Below, in pieces: positions 19,078 to 28,861 of a stretch of 64,000 nucleotides of DNA. Source of the DNA: G963717155 sp963717155 (lineage in GTDB: Bacteria; Actinomycetota; Thermoleophilia; Gaiellales; JALYLC01); the NCBI GenBank assembly GCA_963717155.1, contig OY970326.1, positions 4,712,001-4,776,000 of the forward strand, given 5' to 3'. The notes below the pieces were generated by a model, which was given only the letters and a program-made list of their open reading frames with translations, had not been told where the DNA came from and searched no databases. Position 1 is the stretch's first letter; every line of letters begins with the position of its first letter. Both the position numbers and the translations under genes were made by a program.

Positions 19078-19527
19078 ATGGGGGAGGAGGTTCCGGTTGC
19101 GCAACCGCGCTGGAGGCCGCGGGTCTGGTTGTACCGCTACCTGCCGGCCGAGATCGTCGGCACCGCTGCCGCGCTCACGGCTGCGGTGGTCGCGACCGGG
19201 GAGGGTGTCGCGGGCGCCGTCGTCGCGGCGACGTGGGCCGAGTCGTTCGGGTTCTACGCGTTCGTGACGGGCCGGGAGCTGCGACGCGCTCGCGGCCGAC
19301 GCCGGACACCGAGAGCGTTCGTGGACGCGGTGCGCGACGTGGTGGCGGAGTTCGGCGTCGCCGAGGCTGCCGACACCCTCTTCGTGCGGCCCGCGCTCAT
19401 GTACGCGTTCGTCGACCCGCTCGGCGGACTCCTGCCGGGCGTGATCGCCGGCAAGCTCGCGGCCGATCTCGTCTTCTACGGGCTTGCGGTTCCCGCCTAC
19501 GAGCTGCGCGAACGGGGGCGAGCATGA
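19078..19527 (+). CDS. Hypothetical membrane protein upstream of PLP decarboxylase
   Basis: About 149 residues with two or three hydrophobic stretches (EIVGTAAALTAAVVATGEGV, GVAGAVVAATWAESFGFYAF, and AADLVFYGLAVPAYEL) separated by an Arg-rich loop (RRARGRRR). The family is unknown to me. Its stop overlaps the decarboxylase start (ATGA), so the two are coupled; a role in polyamine or amino acid handling is only an inference. I prefer ATG 19078 over ATG 19042 because the latter lies in the loop of a perfect hairpin. Confidence 0.55.
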   Translation: MGEEVPVAQPRWRPRVWLYRYLPAEIVGTAAALTAAVVATGEGVAGAVVAATWAESFGFYAFVTGRELRRARGRRRTPRAFVDAVRDVVAEFGVAEAADTLFVRPALMYAFVDPLGGLLPGVIAGKLAADLVFYGLAVPAYELRERGRA

Positions 19528-20828
19528 ACGCGCCCACGGCGACCGAGCCGCGGCCACTGATGCCTGCCGCTCTCGACGCGCTTCCGTACGCGGCCCCGTA
19601 CCTCGCGCTCGACCTCGGCGCCGTCGAACGCGCGTACCTCGGACTCCGTCGCGCCCTCCCCGAGGTTGCCCTGCACTACGCCGTGAAGTGCAATCCCGAG
19701 GCGGCGCTGCTCGGCCATCTGCACGCACTCGGCGCCGGCTTCGAGGTCGCATCGCTCGCGGAGCTCGAGCTGCTGGTCGCGCTCGGGGTCGACGCACGGC
19801 GCGTGCTCTTCAGCAATCCGGTCAAGCCTTCCGCACACGTGGCCGGCGCCTGGCAGCTCGGCCTGCACCGCTTCGCCGTCGATTCGAGCTGTGAGCTCGA
19901 GAAGCTCGCCGTCCACGCCCCCGGTGCACGCGTGTACGTACGGCTGGAGGCGCCGGACGCGACCAGCCGCGTGCCGCTTGCCGGCAAGTTCGGCGTCGAT
20001 GCTCCGACCGCGGTCTCGTTGCTGGTCCAGGCTTGGAAGCTCGGGCTCGTGCCGCACGGCCTCACGTTCCACGTCGGCTCGCAGTCACTCGATCCGTCGG
20101 CCTACGCGCGCGGGATCGCGCTGGCCGGCGACGTCATGCGGGCGGCCCGCGTCCAGGGTCTGCGCCTCGCGCTGCTCGATATCGGCGGGGGCTTCCCGGC
20201 GCACTACACCGAGCCGGTCCCGCCGCTCGAGGCGTTCGGTCGCGCGATCGCCGAGGCGCTCATCGCGCTGCCGTATCCCGTCAGGGTCGTCGCCGAGCCG
20301 GGCCGTGCGATCGTCGCCGAGGCAGGTGTCCTGGCGACCACGGTGATCGGCGTGGCGGATCGAACCGGACGTCGCTGGGTCCACCTCGACGTCGGCGCCT
20401 TCAACGGGATGATGGAGACGCTCGAGACCCGCCGTCAGCTCATCTTCCCGCTCGCCTGCTCGTCGCGCGGCCCGCGGCGACTCGTTCCGTGCGCGGTGAC
20501 CGGGCCGACATGCGACAGCGAGGACACGCTGTTCCTCGACGTCCTCCTCCCCGACGACCTGCGGCCGGACGACCGCCTGTACATCGGCAGCGCAGGCGCG
20601 TATACGACCGCCTACGCCTCGAGGTTCAACGGGTTCGAGATTCCGCGAACCCACGTTCTGGGGCAGTCAGCGATGGCGCCGCGACAGGGAGACTCCCGCG
20701 AGCGCGATGAGACCTCCGACCAGGGCGAGCGCCGGTGGCGCCTCGCCGAGGGCGGGCCACGCAATGGCGATCGTCAGTGGAGGTACGAGGTACGTCGCGA
20801 CGCCGAGGCGACCGGCATTCATGCGTGA
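19524..20828 (+). CDS. PLP-dependent ornithine/diaminopimelate-type decarboxylase (fold III)
   Basis: Cytosolic decarboxylase of the Orn/DAP/Arg family. PLP lysine is in HYAVKCNPE, followed by HVGSQ, the glycine-rich phosphate-binding LLDIGGGFP, and EPGRAIVAEAG. The other subunit's active-site region is GPTCDSEDTLF and the dimer contact is SAGAYTTAYASRFNGF. The Cys-Asp pair in the CDS segment and the compact size favour ornithine-type, so putrescine production is likely, but lysine or DAP cannot be excluded. The family usually ends soon after FNGF; here about 45 extra low-complexity residues follow and overlap the convergent transporter by 162 bases, so the true stop may be nearer 20670 with a frame error. 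Confidence 0.85.
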   Translation: MNAPTATEPRPLMPAALDALPYAAPYLALDLGAVERAYLGLRRALPEVALHYAVKCNPEAALLGHLHALGAGFEVASLAELELLVALGVDARRVLFSNPVKPSAHVAGAWQLGLHRFAVDSSCELEKLAVHAPGARVYVRLEAPDATSRVPLAGKFGVDAPTAVSLLVQAWKLGLVPHGLTFHVGSQSLDPSAYARGIALAGDVMRAARVQGLRLALLDIGGGFPAHYTEPVPPLEAFGRAIAEALIALPYPVRVVAEPGRAIVAEAGVLATTVIGVADRTGRRWVHLDVGAFNGMMETLETRRQLIFPLACSSRGPRRLVPCAVTGPTCDSEDTLFLDVLLPDDLRPDDRLYIGSAGAYTTAYASRFNGFEIPRTHVLGQSAMAPRQGDSRERDETSDQGERRWRLAEGGPRNGDRQWRYEVRRDAEATGIHA

Positions 20829-21581
20829 CAGGGCGTACGCCCAGGTGCAGAACGCCACGGCGGTCGGCACGAGCCCCAGGTAGACGATCCCCGCCAGGGA
20901 CCCGGCAGACGCGTTCGGGACGTCGTGGACGAGCTGCCCGGCGAACGGCAGGCAGATCAGCGCACCGATGGTGCAGGCCATCTGGGTCACCTGAAGCGCG
21001 GGAAGACGCCGCAGCGCAGGCTTCTGCGCCATGACCCCGATCGCCCAGCTCAGTGCGGCGAGCAGACACAGGAGGACGCCGACGATGTCGGAGCTCGCGG
21101 TCCTCGCCGTTGCGGTGCCGATGAGCACGGCGCCACCGAACGCGACGCCCGCGCCGATCAGCAGCCACCGTGGGAAGCCCTCGCCGAGCAGAGCACCGGC
21201 AAGCAGTGCGATCAGGATCGGCCCGACGTTGATCAGCATCGCCGCTGTTCCGGCGTCCACGCGTCCTTCGGCGGCGTTCAGCACGACGTTGTAGATCGCG
21301 AACCACGCGAGTCCACAGATCGCGACGAGCATCCACTCCCGGCGCGTCGGCCGAACCCAGCTGCCGCGGGCGATCTGCACGGCGCCGAGCGCGAGGCTTC
21401 CGATCAGAAGTCGCCCGAGGGCAAGTGCGCCAGGGTCGAACGCGTCGCGGACTCCGCGAATGGCGACGAACGCCGATGCCCACGCGACCACGGTGAACGC
21501 GACTGCCGCGAGCACCCGCCCCGATGGGCCGATCGCTGCGACGATGCGCCTGTCGGTTCGGGGAACAGCAGCGGTCGTCAC
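20667..21581 (-). CDS. EamA/DMT-family permease
   Basis: A 304-residue inner-membrane protein with ten predicted helices arranged as two EamA repeats (first WASAFVAIRGVRDAFDPGAL, second LSWAIGVMAQKPALRRLPAL, ending with a basic SRRHR tail). DMT carriers export or import small metabolites such as amino acids or nucleotides; the substrate here is unknown. ATG 21581. The 5' region faces the sigma-fusion gene at 21716, leaving a 134-base shared promoter region. The 3' end overlaps the decarboxylase tail. Confidence 0.85.
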   Translation of the reverse strand: MTTAAVPRTDRRIVAAIGPSGRVLAAVAFTVVAWASAFVAIRGVRDAFDPGALALGRLLIGSLALGAVQIARGSWVRPTRREWMLVAICGLAWFAIYNVVLNAAEGRVDAGTAAMLINVGPILIALLAGALLGEGFPRWLLIGAGVAFGGAVLIGTATARTASSDIVGVLLCLLAALSWAIGVMAQKPALRRLPALQVTQMACTIGALICLPFAGQLVHDVPNASAGSLAGIVYLGLVPTAVAFCTWAYALSRMNAGRLGVATYLVPPLTIAIAWPALGEAPPALALVGGLIALAGVSLSRRHR

Positions 21582-21715
21582 AGTGTGCCGAACATCCTCC
21601 CTGACAACGCGCCGGGACGCGCCAAGGTTGCGCGCATGCGCACTAGGCCACTAACTGTGGCTACAATGGGTGATGAGACGCGTGATTCTGAGTTCGCGCG
21701 TCGGAGGGAGCGAGT

Positions 21716-23683
21716 GTGGCGGTACGAGCGGAAGCGCCGGAGATCGGCGCCCGTGCGTCCGGCGTTCAGACGCTGGAGGCGCTCTACGAGAGCCACGCGC
21801 CCCAGCTGCGCCGCCGCTGCCTGCGCCTGACGCGCGATCCGGTCGCCGCCGACGACCTCACGCAGGAGGTGCTGGCACGCTTCATCGCCCGCTTCCCCGA
21901 GCCTCCGGCCGACATGAACGTGGGCGGCTACCTGCACACCATGGCCGGGAACGTCCTGTGGAAGCAGCGCCGCGACGATCACGAGGTCGCCGACGGCGAC
22001 ATCGAGTTCTCCGCCGGGGCTGACGAGCACCTCGAGAACGATCCCGAGCGCTCGACGCTGTTGCTCGAGCAGCAGCACCTCGTACGTCGCTGTGCCGCGA
22101 TGCTGACCGGTCGTCAGCGACGCGCGTTGACGCTTCGCGAGGTCGAGGGCCACTCGTATGCGGAGATCGGATCCGAGCTCGGCATCGGGACCGACGCTGT
22201 CGCGCAGGTCATCTCCCGTGCGCGGGTGCGGTTGCGCGACGTGCTGCGCCGCGCGCAGGTGGACCACGAGCGGCTCTCTCCGGCGTGTCGCGCGATGCTC
22301 GGCCCCATCTCGGACTACGTCGACGGGAAGGCGGGTTCCGAGACGCCCGCGATCGAGGCGCATCTCGGCGAGTGCGCGGACTGCCGACACACGCTCGCAT
22401 CCTTCCAGGAGGCCGGGTCGCGGCTGCGCGGGGTCGGTCCGTTCGTTTCCCTGGCCCGCATGCTCTCGCGCCTCGGGTCGATCGCGCGCGTCGGCGGCGA
22501 CGCCTCGACCAGCGTCGCGGGGACACTCCCCCTCACGGTCGCCGCGGTGATCGCCGTCGCGACGTTCGGGTCGCCGACGCTACCCCGAATCGCCACGCAC
22601 CCGGTGAGGACGGCGGCGCCGGTCATGACGCACCCACGCGCGAGCACTCCTCCGATCCCCGGCGGCACGTCCGCGCATCGCATCCCCCTCCACGCGGTTC
22701 GGCCGAGCGCGGCGCCGGCTGCGGTCGTACGACGCGTGCGCGAGCACGTGCCGCCCCCCGCCCGTTCGCGGTCGCATGCGGGACTGACGCCAACCCCGAA
22801 GGCCGGCGCTGCCGCTGCGCCTTCCACAACCCCGAAGGCGAAGCCTCGAGCGGCGCCGAAGGTCGTGCGCGTCGCCGTGCAGACGCCGGCGGCGAAGACA
22901 CCGGGTGTGGCCACTCCGGGTGTGACGGCGCCGAAGGCGACGAGCCCGGGTGCCGTGCGACCACCGGCCAGTACGCCGGTGGTGACCGCGCCCGGCGTCG
23001 CAGTGACGCCCGTGACCGTCCCGCCCGTGACCGTCCCGCCCGTGACCGTCCCGCCGGTCACCGTTCCTCCGATCGTGATCCCCGCGACCGGGTTCTCGGT
23101 ACTCGCAGGAGCGGGGGTCACGAACACCGGCCCGAGCAGCATCGCCGGCGATATCGGCAGCTTCCCGACGCCTGCGATCACCGGCCTGGCGTCGCTCACG
23201 GTCGGTGGGACGAACCACGCCGCCGATGCGGTCACGCAACAGGCGAAGCTCGACCTCGTCACCGCATACGACACTGCCGCCGGAGCAGGCTCGACCTCGA
23301 CGATCGCGGCCGACCTCGGTGGACGCACCCTGGTTCCGGGCGTCTACACGTCGGGCTCGTCGATCGGTCTCACGGGCGTGCTGACGCTCGACGCGCGCGG
23401 GAACCCGAACGCCTCCTTCGTCTTCCAGGCGGGGTCGACGCTCACGACGGCGTCGGCCAGTCGCATCGTCCTGATCAACGGGGCCCAGTCGTGCAACGTG
23501 TACTGGCAGGTCGGCAGCTCGGCGACGCTCGGAACGGGCTCGACCTTCCGCGGCAGCATCATCGCCCTCACGAGCATCACGGTGACGACCGGCGTCAGCA
23601 TCGACGGCCGCGTGCTCGCCCGAAACGGCGCGGTCACGCTCGACAGCGACGCGATCACGACCTCCACCTGCGCTCACAGCTGA
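21716..23683 (+). CDS. ECF sigma factor fused to zinc-finger anti-sigma, membrane helix, Pro-rich linker and ice-binding-like (DUF3494) domain
   Basis: One unbroken 655-residue frame. Residues about 20-95 are sigma region 2 (DDLTQEVLARFIARFP). Residues about 125-180 are region 4 (LTGRQRRALTLREVEGHSYA, then an HTH). Residues about 187-240 match a zf-HC2 anti-sigma zinc finger (HLGECADCRHT). Residues about 269-286 are a membrane helix (LPLTVAAVIAVATFG). A Pro/Thr/Ala-rich stalk follows to about 455 and includes VTVPP repeats. Residues about 460-653 match the type I ice-binding/DUF3494 adhesin fold (AGAGVTNTGPSSIAGDIGS to RVLARNGAVTLDS). GTG 21716 has GGAGGGA upstream. A likely -10, TACAAT, is at 21662-21667. 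Inferred topology: sigma inside, DUF3494 outside. Confidence 0.85.
   Translation: MAVRAEAPEIGARASGVQTLEALYESHAPQLRRRCLRLTRDPVAADDLTQEVLARFIARFPEPPADMNVGGYLHTMAGNVLWKQRRDDHEVADGDIEFSAGADEHLENDPERSTLLLEQQHLVRRCAAMLTGRQRRALTLREVEGHSYAEIGSELGIGTDAVAQVISRARVRLRDVLRRAQVDHERLSPACRAMLGPISDYVDGKAGSETPAIEAHLGECADCRHTLASFQEAGSRLRGVGPFVSLARMLSRLGSIARVGGDASTSVAGTLPLTVAAVIAVATFGSPTLPRIATHPVRTAAPVMTHPRASTPPIPGGTSAHRIPLHAVRPSAAPAAVVRRVREHVPPPARSRSHAGLTPTPKAGAAAAPSTTPKAKPRAAPKVVRVAVQTPAAKTPGVATPGVTAPKATSPGAVRPPASTPVVTAPGVAVTPVTVPPVTVPPVTVPPVTVPPIVIPATGFSVLAGAGVTNTGPSSIAGDIGSFPTPAITGLASLTVGGTNHAADAVTQQAKLDLVTAYDTAAGAGSTSTIAADLGGRTLVPGVYTSGSSIGLTGVLTLDARGNPNASFVFQAGSTLTTASASRIVLINGAQSCNVYWQVGSSATLGTGSTFRGSIIALTSITVTTGVSIDGRVLARNGAVTLDSDAITTSTCAHS
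23011..23070 (+). repeat. 15-bp tandem repeats encoding PVTVP stalk units
   Basis: Three near-identical CGTGACCGTCCCGCC units (23011-23055) and a fourth degenerate one inside the sigma/ice-binding fusion. They encode PVTVP repeats in the proline-rich stalk, just before the DUF3494 domain. Copy number could vary by slippage. Confidence 0.8.
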
Positions 23684-25222
23684 TCCGTCGCGATCCGCGA
23701 CGACCACAGCTCGCCGAGCGTGCCACGCAGGGCGCAGCGAGCGATCGTCCGTCCGCGCTCCTCGTTGCCGAGGCGCCAGCGGTTGTCGATGTGCGCGACG
23801 ATGCGCCAGGAGCGGCACAGCCTGTCGAGCTGGCCGTCGTCGACGCCGACGGCGAGCACGTGGTGCTGTTGCATCCGCGCGGGGTGCCAGTACTGGAACG
23901 ACAGGTGGCCGCTCAGGGGCGTCGGCAGACCTCTCGCCGGACCGTACAGCGCGAGCGCTCCAGCCTCGCCGTAGTTCTGGGCGAGCAGCGCCGTGTCGCC
24001 TCGTTCGGCAGGCGGGATTGCGCGCCACGCTCGGGCCGTCTGATCGGCGAGCTCGGGCCAGCCGATCTCGTCCTTGTAGAAGCTGTCTGCGCCAGACGCC
24101 GCGCTCGACCATCGCACGCTCCGAGAGCACCGGCCAGACCACGGGTGCGAGGAGCGCGACCACGGCGGCGTGCATCGCGACGATGGGAATCACAACGGCC
24201 AGGCGGCGGCGGGAGCGGCCGAGCCAGCTGACCGCGCTGACCGACCCGGCCGCCAGCGGAAGCGCCATGGCCGGTAGTGCGTAGTAGCTGCGTCCCTGCT
24301 CGACGAAGTACAGCCCGGTCGTGGCCGGCGCGAGCACGGCCAGCGCGCGCAACGGGACTCGCCGCCAGAGGGCGATGACCCCGACCACCACGAGCGGCAG
24401 CGCTCCGGCCAGGAACGCCAGCTGCTCGGCGATGTAGGTGCCATGCGAGGTGTCGCTCGCTGTCCTGGCGGCCTGCGACCCGAGGAACGTCAAGCTCGGC
24501 CACCCGTGCGCGATCTGCCATTCGAGGTTCGGCGCGACACAGGCGACCGCGATCAGCAGGCCGATCCAGGCGCGCCGATCGCGCAGCGCGTCGCGCGGCC
24601 CGAGCAGCAGCAGCGCGAGCGAGGAAGACAGCGAGGAGGACGATCACGGTGTCCTTCGTCTCGAGGCCGATGCCCGCGACGAGACCGAGCAACGGGTACA
24701 GGCGGGGCTCGGGCCGGCCGAGGATCCGCAGCGCCACGTACGAGAACGCGACCCAGACCGGCACGTCGAGCATCGTGGGGTGGAACAGCACTCCGAGTCC
24801 GAGTCCGTACGGTGTGAGCGCGAAGGCGACCGCTGCGAGGAGCTGGCTGCGGAAGCCGCCGCCGAGCTCGCGTGCGCAGAGCGCGACGAGCACGATCGAC
24901 GACCATTCCCGCGAGCACGCCGGTCAGGCGCAGGGCGACGAGCGACGGGCCGGCGACGCCGACCACGAGCCGGCCGACGAACGCCGTCGCCGGGGGGAAG
25001 TCGACGTACCCGAGCGACAGGTGTCTGGCTCGCCTGCAGGAAGTACAGCTCGTCGCGATCCCAGCCGTAGCGGCCGAGGAACGGCAGCGCGAGGCCGAGT
25101 TTCAGCAGGGCGGCGATCGCGCCTGCGAGCAACGCCGGGCGCAGGGGTCCGACGTGCGCACGCGCAGCGGACACGACGCGAGGAGACTCGGTCGTCGGCG
25201 GTTCGAGCATGGTCGAGTGCAT
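23674..25222 (-). CDS. GT39/PMT-like membrane glycosyltransferase (four frame breaks)
   Basis: About 510 residues after joining frames. It has an N-terminal helix, then YGWDRDELYFLQAS with the acidic loop typical of GT-C glycosyltransferases (DRDE), then GYVDFPPATAFVGRLVVG, many membrane helices, the loop FHPTMLDVPVW, and a C-terminal extracytoplasmic domain (FYKDEIGWPELADQTARAW). Such enzymes move sugars from polyprenyl donors to proteins or lipids. Frame breaks lie near 25028, 24905, 24620 and 24105; each joins conserved segments by removal of one base. ATG 25222, or ATG 25210. The 3' end overlaps the sigma-fusion stop by 10 bases. Confidence 0.7.
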
Positions 25223-25367
25223 GGCAGCGAGGCTAGGCCGCGACCGATCCTCGCCGCGTCCGGAATCCGGGCGATTGTTGCCTCGCCGCGGCCCGCCGTC
25301 CGGGCGACTGCGAGTCATCCTCGAGGAGGACGATTTCCGGCGATTCGGCGGAGTAGGCTGATGCTCG

Positions 25368-26503
25368 ATGCAGCGACTTCGCGGACCCGGCGACGCGTCG
25401 TTCGCGCTTGGCGTCGGCCTCGCGATGCGATCGCCGTCATCGAGATCGCGAACCTCTTCCTCGTCGCCGGGTCGGACCACCACGATGCCGCAACCGTGGC
25501 GCTCCTGGTCGCGTCGGCGGTGCCGATCGTGTTCTGGCGCCGGGCACCGCTCGCGGCCTCGCTCGTGGCCGCGAGCGGTGACCATCGTGCTCGCCGCGCT
25601 CGACATGCCGCATCTGGGCCTCGGGGTGCTCGTTGCCGTGTTCGCCGTCGCGTTGTGGAGCGGTCCGCGCGCACGCAAGGTGTCGATGGGGCTGCTGCTC
25701 GTCGGGGTGCCGCTGGTGCCGCTGCTGACGAACGATGCGTCGAGCATCCCCAAGAACATCGCGTTCTACGCGCGCGGCGTGGATCCTCGGCGCGCTGCTC
25801 CGCGAGCGGCGGGTCTACACGCAGGTGCTCGAGCAGCGCATGCAGGAGCTCGAGCGGGAACGGGAGGAGAAGGCGGCGCTCGCCGCCGAAGCCGAGCGCT
25901 CGCGCATCGCGCGCGAGCTGCACGACGTCCTCACGCACAGCGTGAGCGTGATGGTGATCCAGGCCCAGGCGGCGCAGGCCGCGCGCGGGCGACGCGGAGC
26001 AGGTCGCGGGCGCTCTGACACGCATCGAGGCGGTCGGCAAGGAGAGCCTCGTCGAGCTGCGCCGGCTGCTGCAGCGGCTGCGGGCGGATGACGAGTCGGC
26101 GCTGCACGCGCCGGCTCCCGGCCTCGCCCAGCTCGACGAGCTGCTCGGCGAGGTGCGCGCTGCGGGCCTCGACGTCTCGCTCGCGCTCGATGGCGAGGCC
26201 CGTCCTCTACCTGCGAGCGTCGATCTCTCGGCGTACCGGATCGTGCAGGAGGCGCTGACGAACACGCTGCGCCACGCAGGCAACGCGGCCACCCAGATCG
26301 TGCTGCGCTACCGACCCGACGAGTTCACGCTCGAGGTGCGCGACGACGGCCGGGCGCAGCGTGCGGCCCAGGCTGCGGCAGGGCACGGTCTGGCGGGGAT
26401 GCGCGAACGGGTCGCGCTCGTGGGCGGCACGCTGGTCGCGGAGGACCTGCCCGGCGGCGGCTTCCTCGTCGCCGCGCGGATGCCGCTGCAGGCGGGGCCG
26501 TGA
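25368..26503 (+). CDS. NarL-type sensor histidine kinase (several frame breaks)
   Basis: About 375 residues after joining frames. Four or five N-terminal helices are followed by a coiled coil (VLEQRMQELEREREEKAALA), the HisKA_3 dimerisation box RSRIARELHDVLTHSVSVMV with the phospho-His, and an ATPase domain (YRIVQEALTNTLRHAG N box, then GHGLAGMRERVALVGG G box). Breaks lie near 25430, 25575, 25788 and 25990, mostly single extra bases. It is a membrane sensor for an unknown stimulus. The stop overlaps the response regulator start (GTGA), so the pair is coupled. Confidence 0.75.
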
Positions 26504-27243
26504 CGCTGCGGGTGCTGGTCGCCGATGACCAGGAGCTCGTACGAGACGGCTTCCGCATGATCCTCCAGGCAAGCGGCATCGACGTGCTGGGCGAGGCGCG
26601 CGACGGGCGCGAGGCGGTGTCGCTCGCGCGGCGGCTGCGCCCGACGTCGTGCTGATGGACGTGCGCATGCCGGGCATGGGCGGGATCGAGGCGACCCGGG
26701 AGCTCGCCGGGCCAGGCGTCGCCGATCCGGTCGCCGTGCTGATCCTGACGACCTTCGACCTCGACGAGTACGTGCTCGAGGCGCTGCGCGCCGGTGCGAG
26801 CGGCTTCCTGCTCAAGGACGCCGGGCGCGACCAGCTCGTCGGCGCAGTCGAGGTCGTCGCGCGCGGCGACTCGCTGATCGCGCCCTCGGTCACGCGACGG
26901 CTGATCGAGCGCTTCGTCAGCAGCTGCCCCGAGCCCGCCGCCGCGCGAGCTCGAGGAGCTCACGCCGCGCGAGCTCGAGGTGCTCCGCCTGATCGCGCGC
27001 GGGCGCTCGAACGCCGAGCTGGCGGCCGACCTGGTGATCAGCGAGGCGACGGCGAAGACCCACGTCGCGCGCATTCTCGCGAAGCTGCGGCTACGCGATC
27101 GCGTGCAGGCGGTGGTGTTCGCGTACGAGCACGGGATCGTGCAGCCCGGGCCAGGACTGACGGCGTTTCGCCGCCTCGAGTCGAATAGGCTCCGGGCCGA
27201 TGGCGGAGAGCGAGCGACGTCCGGCGATCGTCGCCGTGGATGA
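26500..27243 (+). CDS. NarL/LuxR-type response regulator (two frame breaks)
   Basis: Receiver domain VLVADDQELVRDGFRMIL, phospho-Asp in VLMDVRMPGMGG, conserved Thr in LILTTFD and Lys in GFLLKDAG, then a LuxR helix-turn-helix (LTPRELEVLRLIARGRSNAE, LAADLVISEATAKTHVARIL). Breaks near 26640 (one base apparently missing) and 26940 (one extra). The partner of the preceding kinase. The family normally ends soon after YEHGIVQPG; here the frame runs 30 residues further and overlaps the next gene by 44 bases, so another small error near 27150 is possible. Confidence 0.78.
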
Positions 27244-28861
27244 CGAGCCAGCCGTGCTCGCCGCGGTCTCGCGCGACCTGCGCCGCGGTTTCGGCGAGCG
27301 CTACCGGATCCTGCGCGCTTCCTCGGGCCCCGAGGCCCTCGACCTGCTGCGCGAGCTGCGCACGCGCGGCGACCAGCGTCGCGCTCCTGATCGCCGATCA
27401 GCGGATGCCCGGTGATGGCCGGCACCGAGTACCTCGTCGAGGCGCGCGAGCTCGTGCCCGAGGCCAAGCGCGTGCTGCTGACCGCGTACGCCGACACCGA
27501 GGCCGCGATCGCCGCGATCAACAAGGTGGCGCTCGACTACTACCTGCTGAAGCCGTGGGACCCGCCCGAGGAGCAGCTCTTCCCCGTGATCGAGGACCTG
27601 CTGACGACGTGGGAGTCGGGCGCCTCGCTCGAGGCCGGCGGGCTGCGCATCATCGGCCACCGGTTCTCGAAGGAGTCGCACGACCTGCGCGACTTCGTCG
27701 CACGCAACCGCGTGCCGGCACGCTGGCTCGACGTCGAGCGCGACGGCGAGGCTCGCGAGCTGCTGAAGGTGGTGGGCGTCGCGGCCGACCGGCTGCCCGT
27801 CGCGCTGCTCGAGGACGGCTCGGTGCTCGAGCGCCCGACGGTGCTCGAGCTCGCCGAGCGCCTCGGCGTGACCAGCCAGCCCACACAGGAGCATTACGAC
27901 CTCGTGATCGTCGGCGGAGGACCCGCCGGGCTCGCGGCGGCCGTGTACGGCGCTTCGGAGGGGCTCAGGACCGTGCTCGTCGAGCGCGAGGCGCCCGGCG
28001 GGCAGGCCGGCCAGTCGAGCCGCATCGAGAACTACCTCGGCTTCCCGATGGGACTGAGCGGGTCGGACCTCGCGCGCCGCGCGACCGACCAGGCGCGTCG
28101 GCTCGGCGCCGAGCTCCTGACGATCCAGGACGCGGTCGGACTGCGGGCCGACGGCGCCGGACGGATCGTCGAGCTGAGCGGCGGTGGCTCGCTGAGCAGC
28201 AACTGCGTGCTCGTCGCCTCGGGCGTGTCCTACCGGCAGTACGAGGCGCCGGGATTCTCCGAGCTGACCGGCGCCGGCATCTACTACGGCGCGGCCATGA
28301 CCGAGGCGCGCTCGTGCGCCGACCAGAGCGTCGTGATCATCGGCGCCGCGAACTCGGCCGGCCAGGCCGCCGTGTTCTTCAGCGGCTACGCGGGCCAGGT
28401 GACGATGCTCGTGCGCGGCTCGGGTCTCGAGAAGTCGATGTCGCAGCTACCTCGTCGAGCAGATCCGCGAGCTGCCGAACGTGGTCGTCCGCCCCGGAAG
28501 CTCGGCGGTCGCGGCCGAGGGCGAGGACGGCCGACTGAGGAGGTTGCGCGTACGCGACGCCGACGGCTCGGAGTCGGTCATCGACGCCGATGCGTGCTTC
28601 GTCTTCATCGGCGCGTCCCCGCGTACCGACTGGCTCGAAGGCGTCGTCGCCCGCGACGAGAGGGGCTTCATCCTGTCGGGCCCGGATGTCCGCGAGCGCG
28701 GCTGGTCGCTGCAGCGCGACCCGTTCCTGCTCGAGACGAGCGTCCCCGGCGTCTTCGTCGCAGGCGACGTGCGCGCGCGGTCGATCAAGCGCGTCGCGAG
28801 CGCCGTCGGCGAGGGTTCGATGGCGGTCTCGCTCATCCACCAGTACCTCGTCGAGCCATGA
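27200..28861 (+). CDS. Fused response-regulator receiver / thioredoxin-reductase-like FAD oxidoreductase (three frame breaks)
   Basis: About 550 residues. Residues 1-130 are a complete receiver domain: acidic pair AIVAVDDEPAVL, phospho-Asp in LLIADQRMPGMAG, and Lys in YYLLKPWDPP. A linker with a thioredoxin-like region follows (res about 150-225). Then comes a TrxR-like enzyme: FAD motif VIVGGGPAGLAAAVYGASEG, APGGQAGQSSRIENYLGFP, NAD(P) motif IIGAANSAGQAAVFF and the FAD-closing VFVAGDVRARSIKRVASA. The CxxC disulphide of true thioredoxin reductases is absent (GAGIYYGAAMTEA at that place). Breaks near 27375, 27413 and 28446, each an extra base. It overlaps the next kinase gene (ATGA), its likely phosphodonor. 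Confidence 0.82.

Noticed and set aside
22560..23680. Sigma/ice-binding fusion as a sequencing artefact joining two genes
   Set aside because: No stop, start signal or frame change separates the parts, the linker is protein-like (Pro/Thr/Ala-rich with repeats), and this 2 kb has none of the breaks seen elsewhere.
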